This document shows positions 1 through 15,160 of a DNA stretch of 64,000 nucleotides, piece by piece. Position numbers and translations under genes: made by a program. This stretch comes from Anaeromyxobacter sp. Lineage in GTDB: Bacteria; Myxococcota; Myxococcia; Myxococcales; Anaeromyxobacteraceae. How positions within the stretch are numbered: position 1 is the first letter of the stretch; every line of letters starts with the position of its first letter. The stretch is taken from contig JANYBC010000214.1 of assembly GCA_025360965.1 (NCBI GenBank), positions 1-64,000 on the forward strand. Reading direction: 5' to 3'. The notes beneath the pieces were generated by a model. It did no database searches, was not told where the DNA came from, and saw nothing but the letters and a program-made list of their open reading frames with translations.

Positions 1-381
1 CGCCCCAGCACGAGGCCGTTCTCGCGCATGGCGCGGGCCATCCCCGACATGATCAGCCCGCAGAGCATGGGGCAGTCGTAGTAGACCAGCGTCCGCCCAC
101 GCCCAGTTCTGGAAGTCGAAGGGGGCCGACTCGACCACCGCCGTCGACGTCGCGCCGGCGATCCTCGAGGAGGTGCGCGTCGACGAGCAGCTCGGCGCCC
201 AGCTCCCGCTCGACGCCACCTTCACCGACTCCGCCGGCCAGCCGGTCCGGCTCGGCTCGGTCTTCGCGCAGGGCAAGCCGGTGGTGCTGGCGCTGGTCTA
301 CTACGACTGCCCCATGCTCTGCGGGCTGATCATGTCGGGGATGGCCCGCGCCATGCGCGAGAACGGCCTCGTGCTGGGGCG
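1..381. repeat. 91-bp perfect inverted duplication at the contig edge
   Basis: Bases 1-91 are the exact reverse complement of bases 291-381, which lie inside the SCO gene. The match stops abruptly at position 92, from where the sequence reads in frame into the SCO protein. A perfect copy in opposite orientation 200 bp away at the very start of the sequence is typical of a fold-back library or assembly artefact. A real inversion-duplication is possible but less likely. Confidence 0.9.
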
Positions 382-889
382 TGACTTCACGGCGCTCTCC
401 ATCTCCTTCGCTCCGGAGGAGAAGCCGGCGCTGGCCCGCGAGCGGCAGCGCGGCTACCTGCAGTCGATTGGCCTCACCGAGGACTCGGGCGGCTGGCGCT
501 TCTGGGTCGACCGGGCCGGGGCCGCCAGGCGGGTCGCCGACGCCGTCGGCTTCCACTACGCCAAGGACGGCGCCACCGGCGAGTGGGCCCACATGGCCTC
601 GATCTTCGTCCTCACGCCCGATGGCAAGGTCTCCCGCTACCTCTACGGCATCGAGTTCCCGGAGAAGGACTTCCGGCTCTCGCTCGTCGAGGCGGCCGGC
701 GGCCGGGTCGGCACCAGCTTCGACAAGCTCATCCTCACCTGCTTCCGCTACGACCCCGCCTCGCGCAAGTACCAGCCCTTCGCCTTCGGCATGCTGCGCC
801 TGGGCGGCGTCGCCGCGCTGCTGGCGCTGGGCGGGCTGATCGCCGGGCTGGTCTGGCGCGAGCGCAGGAAGGCGAGGCCGACGGCATGA
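92..889 (+). CDS. SCO1/SenC-family copper chaperone, 5' end missing
   Basis: Thioredoxin-fold protein expected to deliver copper to the CuA site of the oxidase encoded directly downstream. The SCO copper motif CPMLC (CxxxC) is at 308-322. A single C-terminal membrane helix precedes a basic tail, as in SCO proteins of myxobacterial cox operons. The frame is open from 92, where the sequence resembles the region after a signal peptide. The first internal GTG is at 173, but the family normally begins further upstream. The true start and signal peptide appear to have been replaced by the inverted duplication at 1-91. The stop codon overlaps the coxB start by four bases (ATGA), indicating translational coupling. 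Confidence 0.85.
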   Translation, partial: SAHAQFWKSKGADSTTAVDVAPAILEEVRVDEQLGAQLPLDATFTDSAGQPVRLGSVFAQGKPVVLALVYYDCPMLCGLIMSGMARAMRENGLVLGRDFTALSISFAPEEKPALARERQRGYLQSIGLTEDSGGWRFWVDRAGAARRVADAVGFHYAKDGATGEWAHMASIFVLTPDGKVSRYLYGIEFPEKDFRLSLVEAAGGRVGTSFDKLILTCFRYDPASRKYQPFAFGMLRLGGVAALLALGGLIAGLVWRERRKARPTA

Positions 890-1915
890 ACGAGTTCCTC
901 CGCAAGCTGCTCTTCCTCCCGCCGCAGCTCTCCCAGCACGCGCGCGACGTCGACGGGCTCCACTTCTTCGTCATCATCACCACCATGGTGGCCGGCCTGC
1001 TCATCTTCGCCACCGCGCTGGTCTTCATGATCCGCTACCGGCGTCGGCAGGAGGGGGAGTCGACCCCCGAGGTCCAGCCCAAGCACTGGCACGAGGCGGT
1101 CTTCGTGGGCGTGCCGCTGGCCTTCTTCCTGCTCTGGTTCGCCATCGGCTATCCCCAGTACGTCGAGACCACCCAGCCGCCCCCCGGCGCCATGGACGTC
1201 TTCGTGCAGGGCAAGAAGTGGATGTGGAAGTTCGCCTACCAGGGCGGCCCCTCCTCGCTCGACGTGCTGCGGGTGCCGGTGGGCCGGCCGGTCCGGCTGC
1301 TCATCACCTCGCGCGACGTCATCCACTCCTTCTACGTGCCGGAGCTGCGGCTCAAGCAGGACGCGCTCCCCGGCCGCTACACCCAGACCTGGTTCCAGGC
1401 CGAGCAACCCGGGCGCTACCAGGTCTTCTGCGCCGAGTACTGCGGCCTCTCCCACTCCGGCATGCTGGCCGAGCTGGTGGTGCTGCCGGCCGCCGAGTTC
1501 GACGCCTGGATCGCCGACCAGCGGCGCGGCGAGGCCCGCGCCCAGGACGCCGCGCTCAGCGCCGGCGAGCAGGCCCTGCCCGGCTCCTCGATCCTCGAGC
1601 AGGGGCGCCGCGTCGCCGCCGACCAGGGTTGCCTGAAGTGCCATTCGGTGGACGGTACGCGCCACATCGGGCCGACCTTCATCGACCTCTACGGCCGGCA
1701 GGAGAAGCTCACCACCGGCGAGGTGATCACCGCCGACGAGGCCTACCTGACCCGGTCGATGATGGATCCGGCGGCCCAGCTGGTCGCCGGCTACCAGAAC
1801 GTCATGCCCAGCTTCCAGGGGCGGATGACGCCCCCCGAGGTCGCCGCCGTCGTCGAGTACATCAAGTCGCTCAAGACCCCGGCCGTCGCAGCCGGGCCGT
1901 CGGAGGGCCCGGTCT

Positions 1916-1938
<23 letters not shown>
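886..1938 (+). CDS. coxB: cytochrome c oxidase subunit II fused to cytochrome c (caa3 type)
   Basis: Subunit II accepts electrons and passes them through CuA to subunit I at the cytoplasmic membrane. The 350-residue protein has two N-terminal membrane helices, then a periplasmic cupredoxin domain. CuA ligands are visible as H147, C182, C186, H190 and M193. A class I cytochrome c domain follows, with haem motif CLKCH at 249-253 and probable axial M307. The fusion defines a caa3-type oxidase and removes the need for a separate soluble cytochrome at the last step. The start at 886 overlaps the SCO stop. A longer open frame upstream only shadows SCO. The end overlaps coxA by 23 bp. Confidence 0.96.
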
Positions 1939-3569
<1,631 letters not shown>

Positions 3570-3577
<8 letters not shown>

Positions 3578-4193
3578 CGCCGTCGCCCACCATTTCGAGA
3601 GCCTGGAGAAGCAGGGGCAGGCGCAGCGGCTCGGCATGTGGCTCTTCCTGGCCACCGAGGTGCTGCTCTTCACGGCGCTCTTCGCCGCCTATGGCGTCTA
3701 CCGCTACCTCTACACCGGCGCCTTCTCGCAGGCCTCGCGCGGTCTCGAGACCTGGATGGGCGGCGTCAACACCTTCGTGCTGGTGACCAGCTCCTTCACG
3801 GTGGCCATGGGGCTGGACGCCATCGTCAAGGGGAAGAACAAGCGGACCGGCCTGCTCTTCGGCCTCTCCATCCTGCTCGGCTGCACCTTCATGGTGCTCA
3901 AGGGGTTCGAGTACCGGCACCACTTCCTGCACGCCGAGCTGCCGGGCCCGTTCTACGGCGGCCCCATCGCCGGTTCGGGCGGCTCGATGTTCTTCGCCCT
4001 CTACTTCCTCATCACCGGCCTGCACGCCTTCCACGTGCTGATCGGCATGACCGTGCTGGGGGTGATCGGCGCCCGCACCTGGCTCGGCAAGTACGACGCC
4101 GAGCACCACGTGCCGGTCGAGCTGGCGGGGCTCTACTGGCACCTCGTCGACCTGATCTGGATCTTCGTCTTCCCGCTCCTCTACCTGATCTGA
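3570..4193 (+). CDS. coxC: cytochrome c oxidase subunit III
   Basis: Integral membrane subunit that stabilises the catalytic core and supports proton uptake. The 207-residue protein has five predicted membrane helices, the short form common in A2/caa3 oxidases, and lacks the first two helices of the mitochondrial type. Family features include the early segment GMWLFLATE and the late segment LYWHLVDLIWIF. The start codon overlaps the end of coxA by eight bases. Confidence 0.95.
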
Positions 4194-4205
4194 CCCGGAG
4201 CCCCC

Positions 4206-4613
4206 ATGTCCGACCACACCAGCGCCGCCGCCACCGCCGCCCACTCGCACGCCGGCCGCTACCTGGTGGTCTGGGCCGCGCTCATGGCGCTGACCGCGCT
4301 CACCTGGGGCCTCTCCACCATCCACATCCCCGGCCTCGCCGGCGTGGCGGTGGCGCTCGCCATCGCCATGGTGAAGGGGACGCTGGTGGCCCTCTTCTTC
4401 ATGCACCTCTGGGATCAGCCGGGACCCAACCGGCTGGTGCTGGTCACCTCGCTGGTCTTCGTGGCGGTGCTGGTGACGCTGCCGCTGCTCGACAACGCCA
4501 CCCGCTTCCCGCTGGCCAACCCGCCGGACGCCGAGACCGCGCCGCAGCGGATCCGCGACGCCATCCTCAACGAGGGTCCCCCAGCGCCGGCCCACGCCCC
4601 GGCCCACCCGTAG
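4206..4613 (+). CDS. cytochrome c oxidase subunit IV-type small membrane protein
   Basis: Small subunit of the bacterial oxidase, belonging to the prokaryotic subunit IV family. The 135-residue protein has three hydrophobic segments. A polar N-terminus with several histidines precedes the first helix, the typical MKGTLVALFFMHL stretch lies in the second, and the C-terminus is Pro/Ala-rich. It starts 12 bp after coxC and closes the SCO-coxB-coxA-coxC operon. The family is assigned by position and topology as much as by sequence. Confidence 0.88.
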   Translation: MSDHTSAAATAAHSHAGRYLVVWAALMALTALTWGLSTIHIPGLAGVAVALAIAMVKGTLVALFFMHLWDQPGPNRLVLVTSLVFVAVLVTLPLLDNATRFPLANPPDAETAPQRIRDAILNEGPPAPAHAPAHP

Positions 4614-4751
4614 CCGGAGCGCAGCCGGGGATACGGCCGTCGGCCAGCGTCGAGGGTAGCGCACCCAGAGGAGGGAGAGGCAACGGATGCGTCTGAATTG
4701 CGCGATCCGCAAAAGCTGCGCTGAATCCTGCTAGGATGGGCCTGAACTGAC

Positions 4752-4767
4752 CGGTATGCGGCTTGCT
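4752..4767 (+). promoter_or_regulatory. possible sigma-54 (-24/-12) promoter
   Basis: The sequence has GG at 4753-4754 and TTGCT at 4763-4767 with correct spacing, matching the consensus TGGCAYR-N4-TTGCW except for two positions in the -24 box. It lies 28 bp before the start of the NtrC-like gene. The rest of the 4614-4794 gap contains a short inverted repeat at 4776-4787 (TGACT-GA-AGTCA), a possible operator, and no clear terminator. Confidence 0.4.
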
Positions 4768-4794
4768 TAGCGCAGTGACTGAAGTCAGCGGCCC

Positions 4795-6201
4795 ATGACC
4801 CCCTTTCGAGTCCTCATCGTCGGCGCCAACCAGCAGGATGGGACCGTCCTTCGTTCCCATCTCCGCGAGCTCGGCTTCGAGACGGCCGAGACCGGGACGG
4901 TCGAAGGGGCACAGGCGCTGGCTGCCACCTTCAAGCCGTCGGTGGTGCTGCTCGCTGCTGCGGCTCCGGACGGCCCGGCGACCTCCCTCTGCAGCGCCCT
5001 GAGAGCCGCCGGGAGCCAGGCCGCGGTGGTGGTGGTCGCCGGCGAGGCCGATACGCCGGTGGCCCTGGCCGCACTCTCGTCCGGGGCCGACGGGTACTTG
5101 TTCCGTCCGTTCCAGCTCGATGGGCTCCGGGCGACGGTGGAGCGGGCCGGAGAGCGCCGAGCCTTGCGCCACGAGATCAGCGGGCTGCGCGAGCGCATCC
5201 GCGGGCGGCTGGCGCTGGTCGGCACCTCGCCCGACCTCGCCTCGGTCTTCGAGTTGATGCGGCGCGTGGCCCCCACCAAGGCCACCGTCCTCATTCACGG
5301 TGAGTCGGGGGTCGGCAAGCACCACCTGGCGCAGCTGGTCCACGAGCTGTCGCCGCGGCGGGACCGGCCGTTCGTGGAGGTCAACTGCGCCGCCATCTCC
5401 GAGCCACTCATCGACTCCCTGCTCTTCGGCCACGGGCCCGGGGTCTTCGAGGGAGACGTCCACCGGCGCGCCGGGCAGGTCGAGGCGGCGCGCGGCGGGA
5501 CGCTCTACCTGCACGAGGTCGGGCAGCTGCCGCAGCCCATCCAGATCAAGCTGCTGCGGGTGCTGCAGGAAGGGCTCTTCGAACGGCTCGGCGGCCGTGA
5601 GCTGGTGGAGACCGACGTGCGGGTGGTGGCCGGCTCGAGCCGCGACCTGGCCGAGGAGGTGCGCGGTGGCCGCTTCCGCGACGATCTCTACTACCGGCTC
5701 AGCGTCGTGTCGGCGGCGCTGCCGGCGCTGCGCGACCGAAAGGCCGACATCCCGGCGCTGGTGGCCCACCAGCTGGCCGAGCGCTCCCGCGCCGCAGGGA
5801 CGCCGCCGCTCATGGCCAGCGCCGGGCTGCTGTCGGCCTTCTTCGCCTACTCGTGGCCGGGCAACCTGCGGGAGCTGTCGGCGGTGGTCGAGCAGGCCGC
5901 CGCCCGGGCCGTCGGCGGTGAGCTGCGCACCGAGGATCTTCCGCCGGTGCTGCTGGGCGGCACCGCCGAGCTGGGGGGCGGGAGCGGCCTGATCCCTGGG
6001 GCCACGCTCTTCGAGATCGAGCGCGAGGCGATCCTGCGGACGCTGGAGCAGGCCGGTGGCTCAACGGCGCGGGCCGCGGAGGTGCTCGGCATCTCGGTCC
6101 GGAAGATCCAGTACCGGCTCAAGGAGTACCGGGCCGGGCAGCCGGGCCGGCGCGATCCGGCCACGGTGGTCGCCTTCGGCGGCGCGGCGCGGCTGCGCTG
6201 A
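4795..6201 (+). CDS. NtrC-family regulator with degenerate receiver and AAA+ motifs
   Basis: Layout is that of a sigma-54 activator: receiver-like domain (about 1-120), AAA+ domain (about 140-375) and Fis-type helix-turn-helix at the C-terminus. Key residues are changed. The receiver lacks the acidic pair, has Ala where the phosphorylated Asp should be (VVLLAAAAPDG) and Arg for the conserved Lys (YLFRPF). Walker A reads GESGVGKH (169-176). The sigma-54 contact loop reads GVFEGD (216-221) instead of GAFTGA. Walker B has His240 for Asp (YLHE). The arginine-finger region FRDDLYYRL and WPGNLREL remain. It is therefore unlikely to be phosphorylated or to remodel sigma-54 in the usual way and may act as a plain DNA-binding regulator. 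It sits between the cox operon and the cytochrome maturation genes, whose expression it could affect. Confidence 0.85.
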   Translation: MTPFRVLIVGANQQDGTVLRSHLRELGFETAETGTVEGAQALAATFKPSVVLLAAAAPDGPATSLCSALRAAGSQAAVVVVAGEADTPVALAALSSGADGYLFRPFQLDGLRATVERAGERRALRHEISGLRERIRGRLALVGTSPDLASVFELMRRVAPTKATVLIHGESGVGKHHLAQLVHELSPRRDRPFVEVNCAAISEPLIDSLLFGHGPGVFEGDVHRRAGQVEAARGGTLYLHEVGQLPQPIQIKLLRVLQEGLFERLGGRELVETDVRVVAGSSRDLAEEVRGGRFRDDLYYRLSVVSAALPALRDRKADIPALVAHQLAERSRAAGTPPLMASAGLLSAFFAYSWPGNLRELSAVVEQAAARAVGGELRTEDLPPVLLGGTAELGGGSGLIPGATLFEIEREAILRTLEQAGGSTARAAEVLGISVRKIQYRLKEYRAGQPGRRDPATVVAFGGAARLR

Positions 6202-6242
6202 TCATCCCCTGCCGTCGCGGCACGAGTGCCTGGGTCGCGGCA

Positions 6243-7103
6243 CTAGGTCCCGGTGTAGACGTGCGCGCTCTCCTCGGCGGTGGGCAGCATGCTGATGCCG
6301 AGGTAGGTGAACATCACCACCGCGAAGCCGATGATGGCGACCCAGGCCGCCCGGTCGCCGCGCCAGCCACGCACCTTGCGCAGGTGCAGGTAGGCTCCGT
6401 AGATCAGCCACGTTACCAGCGACCAGTTCTCCTTCGGGTCCCAGACCCAGAAGTCGCCCCAGGCGCTCTTGGCCCAGACCGAGCCGACCAGCAGGCCGAC
6501 GGTCAGCAGCACGAAGCCGAAGCGGACCGCGTCGTAGGAGATGCGGTCCAGGTCGAGCGGCTCGCCCGAGAGCACCGAGCCGGCCTTCATGGTGGTGAGC
6601 CGGTGCACGAAGGGGATGCGGCTGGAGAGCAGCTGCACCACCGCCACGCCGGTGGCGATGGCCACCGCGGCGTAGCCGACGAAGTAGACCATCACGTGCG
6701 GCACGAACCAGCCCGACTGCAGGGCGGGCGGCAGCTTGACGATCTCGGCGTCCCACTTGGTGAGGGCGTAGGCCATCGAGCCGAAGGTCATGAGCCCGGC
6801 GGCGACGCCGAAGAGGCGCGTCTTGTAGAGCCGCTCGAAGACCACGTAGAGCAGGGCGATGCAGAAGGCGAAGAAGACCAGCGACTCGAAGAGCGACTTG
6901 AAAGGCGCCCGGCCGGCCTCGACCCAGCGGCCGGCTATCACGGCGGTGTTGAGCGCCACGCCAGCGACCATGAGCGCGGTCCCGGCCCGCCCCGGCAGGC
7001 GGCTGGGTGAGACCCATGCCAGCCCGTAGGCGATGGTGGAGGCCAGGTAGAGCAGGCTGGTGAGGGCGAAGAAGGGGTGCTCGACGAAGACGTACTGGAG
7101 CAT
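6243..7103 (-). CDS. ccsA: cytochrome c maturation protein CcsA/ResC (haem handling)
   Basis: Membrane component of System II cytochrome c biogenesis that, with ResB, carries haem across the membrane and attaches it to CXXCH motifs. The 286-residue protein has about eight hydrophobic segments. The tryptophan-rich WWD signature is clear (WGDFWVWDPKENWSLVTW), and conserved histidines flank it, including the one in FVPHVMVYF. It lies 15 bp downstream of resB in one operon. The neighbourhood contains two clients, CoxB and the 28-haem protein. Confidence 0.95.
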   Translation of the reverse strand: MLQYVFVEHPFFALTSLLYLASTIAYGLAWVSPSRLPGRAGTALMVAGVALNTAVIAGRWVEAGRAPFKSLFESLVFFAFCIALLYVVFERLYKTRLFGVAAGLMTFGSMAYALTKWDAEIVKLPPALQSGWFVPHVMVYFVGYAAVAIATGVAVVQLLSSRIPFVHRLTTMKAGSVLSGEPLDLDRISYDAVRFGFVLLTVGLLVGSVWAKSAWGDFWVWDPKENWSLVTWLIYGAYLHLRKVRGWRGDRAAWVAIIGFAVVMFTYLGISMLPTAEESAHVYTGT

Positions 7104-7118
7104 CTGGTCTCTCCCGGG

Positions 7119-8783
7119 TTACGAGTCGGCCGGCGCGACCGGCGCCTGGCGGTCGATGCCGCCGCCACGGAAGCGCGGCTCGACGTAGAGCATGTAGAAG
7201 ACGCCGACGCAGATGAGCGCGAAGCCGACGAAGACCCAGAGCACGCCCGGGTCCCGCACCGCCTCGAGCCCGGAGTAGGTCGGGTCCTCGGGGTTGTAGT
7301 TGACCTGGTAGAGCGTCCACCCGCCGAAGTCGAAGGGGTCGTTCACCGAGATGACCGCCCTGGCGAAGGTGGGCCCCTGGCCCGCCGTGACGTGGGAGAG
7401 GAAGGCCTTGACCTCCTTGTCCCGCTTCTCGAAGACCAGCGCGGACTGCCCGTCGCGCAGGAAGACGCCCCGCGGCTGGGCGGCCGTGGCCAGGGTCTCG
7501 CTGACCAGGCCGTGGACGCTGGTCTCGATGACCACCGCCGGGTTGCGGGGCTCGCGGCTCCGGGTCTGGTAGAAGGCGCCGCGGGCCGAGTGGGCCAGCA
7601 GTCGGTCGATGCGGACCACTCCGCCGAGGAGCGAGAGCCCCTCGGCGAGCGGCTGGGCTCCGTCGCCGTCGGCCCGGTGGACCACCGCCTGCCGGTCGGA
7701 CATCGAGACCAGCACCGAGGTGCTGACGCCTGGAGGCGGGGCGGGCCGCTGCTGGCCGAAGGCGACCGCCAGCGTGCCGTCGGGCGTCGACACCACCTCA
7801 CCGGCCTGCAGCCAGGTGGACCGGCCGGCCAGCGTCACCAGCAATGCCGGCGGCCCCTCGGAAGCCGGGGTGGTGCGCGTCGCCACCTCGAAGTCGGGGT
7901 AGAACGCCTTGACCCGGAAGGAGTCCCCGCCCGGCAGGCGGTGCCGGTCGAGGTCGGGGATGGGCTCGGCCCGGGAGTTGAAGACGTCGACCCGGTAGGC
8001 GTCGAAGCTGGTCTTGAGCTTGAAGTCGTCCATGACGACGCCTTCCCGGACGATGCGAACCTTCTCGTAGTAGCCGATCCGGTACTCGGTCTCGTAGTTG
8101 ACGAGGTCGAACTGGTCGAGCCTGAGCTGGAAGGGGAGCTTCTCGAAGGCTCCGGTGGCCACGCCGCCGCGGGTGACGCGGACCTGGTGGGCCACGTCGC
8201 CGCCGGCGAAGAGGTCGATGCGCCCGCGCACCGAGAGCATGCTGGAGGCGGCGGCCCCGGCGCCCGAGACCAGCAGGCCGACGTGAGCGATGAAGAAGCC
8301 GGCCCGGCGCGCCGAGAGGGGCAGGCGCAGCGAGGCCGAGGCCAGGATGGCGGCGCCGAAGAGGGCCATCAGGCCGGCGTAGGGCAGGCCGTGGAAGATG
8401 TCGTCGAAGCGAAGCGCCAGGATCAGGCCGGCCACCGCCGGGTACTTGGCCCGGTAGAGCTCGGCTGGCTTGCCCTGCAGGATCAGCGTCCCGAGGATGG
8501 CGAAGATGGCCAGGGCGATCAGCAGGGAGGAGGTGAAGCGGAACCCCGAGAGGGTCGACCGCAGCCGCCCCGGCACCACGAAGGAGAGGCCGAGCACCAC
8601 CAGGCTGGCACCTCCGGTGGCCGCCACCAGCGTGGTCGGTCCGGGCGGGATCCAGATCTGGAGGATTGCGCCGATGGCCATGGCGCCGAAGACCAGCAGC
8701 GTGGTCAGGCGGGCCTCGCGCGCACCGGCGCTGACCGAGGCCGCCGGCGAGGGGCCGGCGGGAGTAGGAGACGTGCTCACCAT
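7119..8783 (-). CDS. resB: cytochrome c biogenesis protein ResB/Ccs1
   Basis: Partner of CcsA in System II cytochrome c maturation. The 554-residue protein has N-terminal helices (about 25-45, 55-75, 85-105, 130-155), a further segment near 160-185, then a large periplasmic domain. It ends with a membrane helix near 520-540, the usual ResB topology. The family segment FGGWTLYQVNYNPED lies just before the last helix. The ATG at 8783 is preceded by a strong GGAGG. The 8784-8935 stretch upstream should hold its promoter, but no convincing -35/-10 pair was seen. Confidence 0.92.
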   Translation of the reverse strand: MVSTSPTPAGPSPAASVSAGAREARLTTLLVFGAMAIGAILQIWIPPGPTTLVAATGGASLVVLGLSFVVPGRLRSTLSGFRFTSSLLIALAIFAILGTLILQGKPAELYRAKYPAVAGLILALRFDDIFHGLPYAGLMALFGAAILASASLRLPLSARRAGFFIAHVGLLVSGAGAAASSMLSVRGRIDLFAGGDVAHQVRVTRGGVATGAFEKLPFQLRLDQFDLVNYETEYRIGYYEKVRIVREGVVMDDFKLKTSFDAYRVDVFNSRAEPIPDLDRHRLPGGDSFRVKAFYPDFEVATRTTPASEGPPALLVTLAGRSTWLQAGEVVSTPDGTLAVAFGQQRPAPPPGVSTSVLVSMSDRQAVVHRADGDGAQPLAEGLSLLGGVVRIDRLLAHSARGAFYQTRSREPRNPAVVIETSVHGLVSETLATAAQPRGVFLRDGQSALVFEKRDKEVKAFLSHVTAGQGPTFARAVISVNDPFDFGGWTLYQVNYNPEDPTYSGLEAVRDPGVLWVFVGFALICVGVFYMLYVEPRFRGGGIDRQAPVAPADS

Positions 8784-8935
8784 GAACCTCCAAGAACCTT
8801 CGGCCCGATTCTCCCGGACCGGGAGGTGAGCGAGGGCGGGAACATGTCACAACCGGCGCCTCATCGGAAGCGGAACAGGCGGGATCCTGCGCATTCCCGG
8901 TGCGACGATGTGGCACCCCAACTGTCGACTCTCAG

Positions 8936-8982
8936 TAAAAAAGAACGGAGCGAGGGCCAGCCGCGTGCGCGACTGGCCCTCC
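8936..8982 (-). terminator. rho-independent terminator for the 9008-10318 gene
   Basis: The inverted repeat GAGGGCCAG (8952-8960) with CTGGCCCTC (8973-8981) forms a perfect 9-bp stem. On the minus strand it is followed after about ten bases by a run of six T (8937-8942). It lies just past the stop of the minus-strand lipoprotein gene and separates it from resB. Confidence 0.7.
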
Positions 8983-9007
8983 GGGGTGCTGCGCCGCCGA
9001 CTCCGCC

Positions 9008-10318
9008 CTACATCATGGGGGTCATCCCCGGGGCGCCGGCCGGCGGCGGCGTGGTGTCGTCCGGCGTGGCCGGTGCCGTCGGCGGGGACTGCATCCCGGG
9101 GCCGCCCATGCCCGGCTCGTCGCTGTCGTGCTCCGGGGTCTCGCCGGAGTCGCCCGGGTCGCTCAGCTCGGGCTGCTCGACGGCCAGCGTGCAGTTGTCG
9201 GCCCAGGTGCCGGCGCCGGTGACCACCGTGCCCACGCGACCCTGGCGGACCACGCAGGCGGCCGGGGCCTCGGGCCGGTCGCAGAGGTACCACTCCTTGA
9301 ACTTCATGGTGAGCGGGGCCCCGGTGGTGGCCGGCGCGTAGCAGGCCCGGCCGAGGTAGTAGCTGGCGTTCCACGGCGTCCCCGGCACGTCACCGTGCGG
9401 CGCGGCCAGGGGGTTGATCATCGGCGGCGTCGAGGTGCGGTCGAGCGGCTTCCAGTTGGTGACGATGGCGAAGGTGCGGCCCGCCACGCCAGGGACCCAT
9501 GCGGCTCGCGCCAGCAGCAGCTCGTCGCCGCCCGGCCCGGAGAGCAGCTCCTGCGGGGAGGCCACCCGGACGCGGCGGATGCCGGCGCCGTTCTTCATGC
9601 CGACGTAGGCGGCGGTGCGCGGGTTGGTCCCATCGGTCGTGAACTGGAGCAGCCGGTAGTGGACCGACTTGGCGCCCTGGCCGTTGGCGAAGCCGGCCAG
9701 CAGGAAGCCGTCGCCGCTGTAGAGGGGCTGGACCGCCTTGAGGTTGCGCAGGTTGATGGCCAGCCTGCCGACGCCGCGGTGCATGTGCCCGCCGCGCGCC
9801 AGCCAGCCGCCGGCCACCGGCTTGAAGTCCGACTGGACGTTTGAGCCGACCGGGCGGGCCTCCAGCAGCCAGCTGAAGAGGTGCTTGCGCTCCATCTTCA
9901 CGCCCAGCACGAAGTTGGCGGAGGCGGTGCAGGCCCCGCCCGCGTCACGGACCACGCAGCGGTCGGCAGGGCCATAGATCATCCGGTCCCCGACGGCTGG
10001 CGTCCCCTCGGACTGGACCGCCTCCTCGACCCGCTCCATGACCCGGCGCAGCTCGAGGTTGAGCGCCTTCAGGTCGGCGCGGATGGTGGCCAGCTCATCA
10101 CCGTCGGCCGGGGTGGTGGCGAGCAGAGCCTCGGGCGGCTGGCCGGGCTCGGCGGCCAGGGCGGCCACCGGCAGTCCCTCGCTGGCGCCTCCCTCGATCT
10201 CGAGAGTCAGGCCGGCCACGTCGGGCGTGGCGCCCGAGAAGTCGTTGCTCTTCTGGCCGCAGGCGGTCAGGGCCAGCGCCAGCGCAGCGGCGAAAAGCAG
10301 GTGGGTGGTGGTCCTCAT
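9008..10318 (-). CDS. lipoprotein of unknown function
   Basis: The 436-residue protein begins with a signal peptide and lipobox LTAC (Cys20), so it is probably lipid-anchored. No family is recognised. Visible features are a short helical heptad-like stretch near residues 75-95, a central mixed alpha/beta region with several cysteines (possible disulfides), and a low-complexity C-terminal tail rich in Pro, Gly, Asp and Met ending in PGMTPMM. It is transcribed alone, with a terminator downstream and the gltB promoter divergent upstream. Codon use looks like its neighbours. An extracellular structural or binding role is possible, but nothing in the sequence specifies it. Confidence 0.75.
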   Translation of the reverse strand: MRTTTHLLFAAALALALTACGQKSNDFSGATPDVAGLTLEIEGGASEGLPVAALAAEPGQPPEALLATTPADGDELATIRADLKALNLELRRVMERVEEAVQSEGTPAVGDRMIYGPADRCVVRDAGGACTASANFVLGVKMERKHLFSWLLEARPVGSNVQSDFKPVAGGWLARGGHMHRGVGRLAINLRNLKAVQPLYSGDGFLLAGFANGQGAKSVHYRLLQFTTDGTNPRTAAYVGMKNGAGIRRVRVASPQELLSGPGGDELLLARAAWVPGVAGRTFAIVTNWKPLDRTSTPPMINPLAAPHGDVPGTPWNASYYLGRACYAPATTGAPLTMKFKEWYLCDRPEAPAACVVRQGRVGTVVTGAGTWADNCTLAVEQPELSDPGDSGETPEHDSDEPGMGGPGMQSPPTAPATPDDTTPPPAGAPGMTPMM

Positions 10319-10485
10319 GGTCGGTCTCTCCCGGAGCGGCGGCGGGGTCGTTCCCGCGTGACCGCACCCTCACCTCAACACGGCGGCGCGGTCCAGGTTG
10401 CGCCGATATCTCCAGCCCCGTCCGGGAGTCGCGACGGCTGCCTGCATTCCGGGCAGTTGCATGAAATCCATCAGTCGTGGCGGCC

Positions 10486-10515
10486 TTGACGGTCCTTCCC
10501 CGCTTGGGTCAAAAT
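10486..10515 (+). promoter_or_regulatory. candidate sigma-70 promoter for gltBD
   Basis: TTGACG (10486-10491) and CAAAAT (10510-10515) are separated by 18 bp and lie 33 bp before the gltB start. The -35 is a good match and the -10 matches four of six. The rest of the 10319-10547 gap, shared with the divergent lipoprotein gene, shows no other feature. Confidence 0.4.
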
Positions 10516-10547
10516 CACCGGTCCATTTCAGCGCGGACAGGGAGAAG

Positions 10548-15158
<4,611 letters not shown>

Positions 15159-15160
15159 TC

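Noticed and set aside
4698-4737. TTGCGC with TAGGAT as a sigma-70 promoter
   Set aside because: Spacing of 28 bp is not acceptable for sigma-70.
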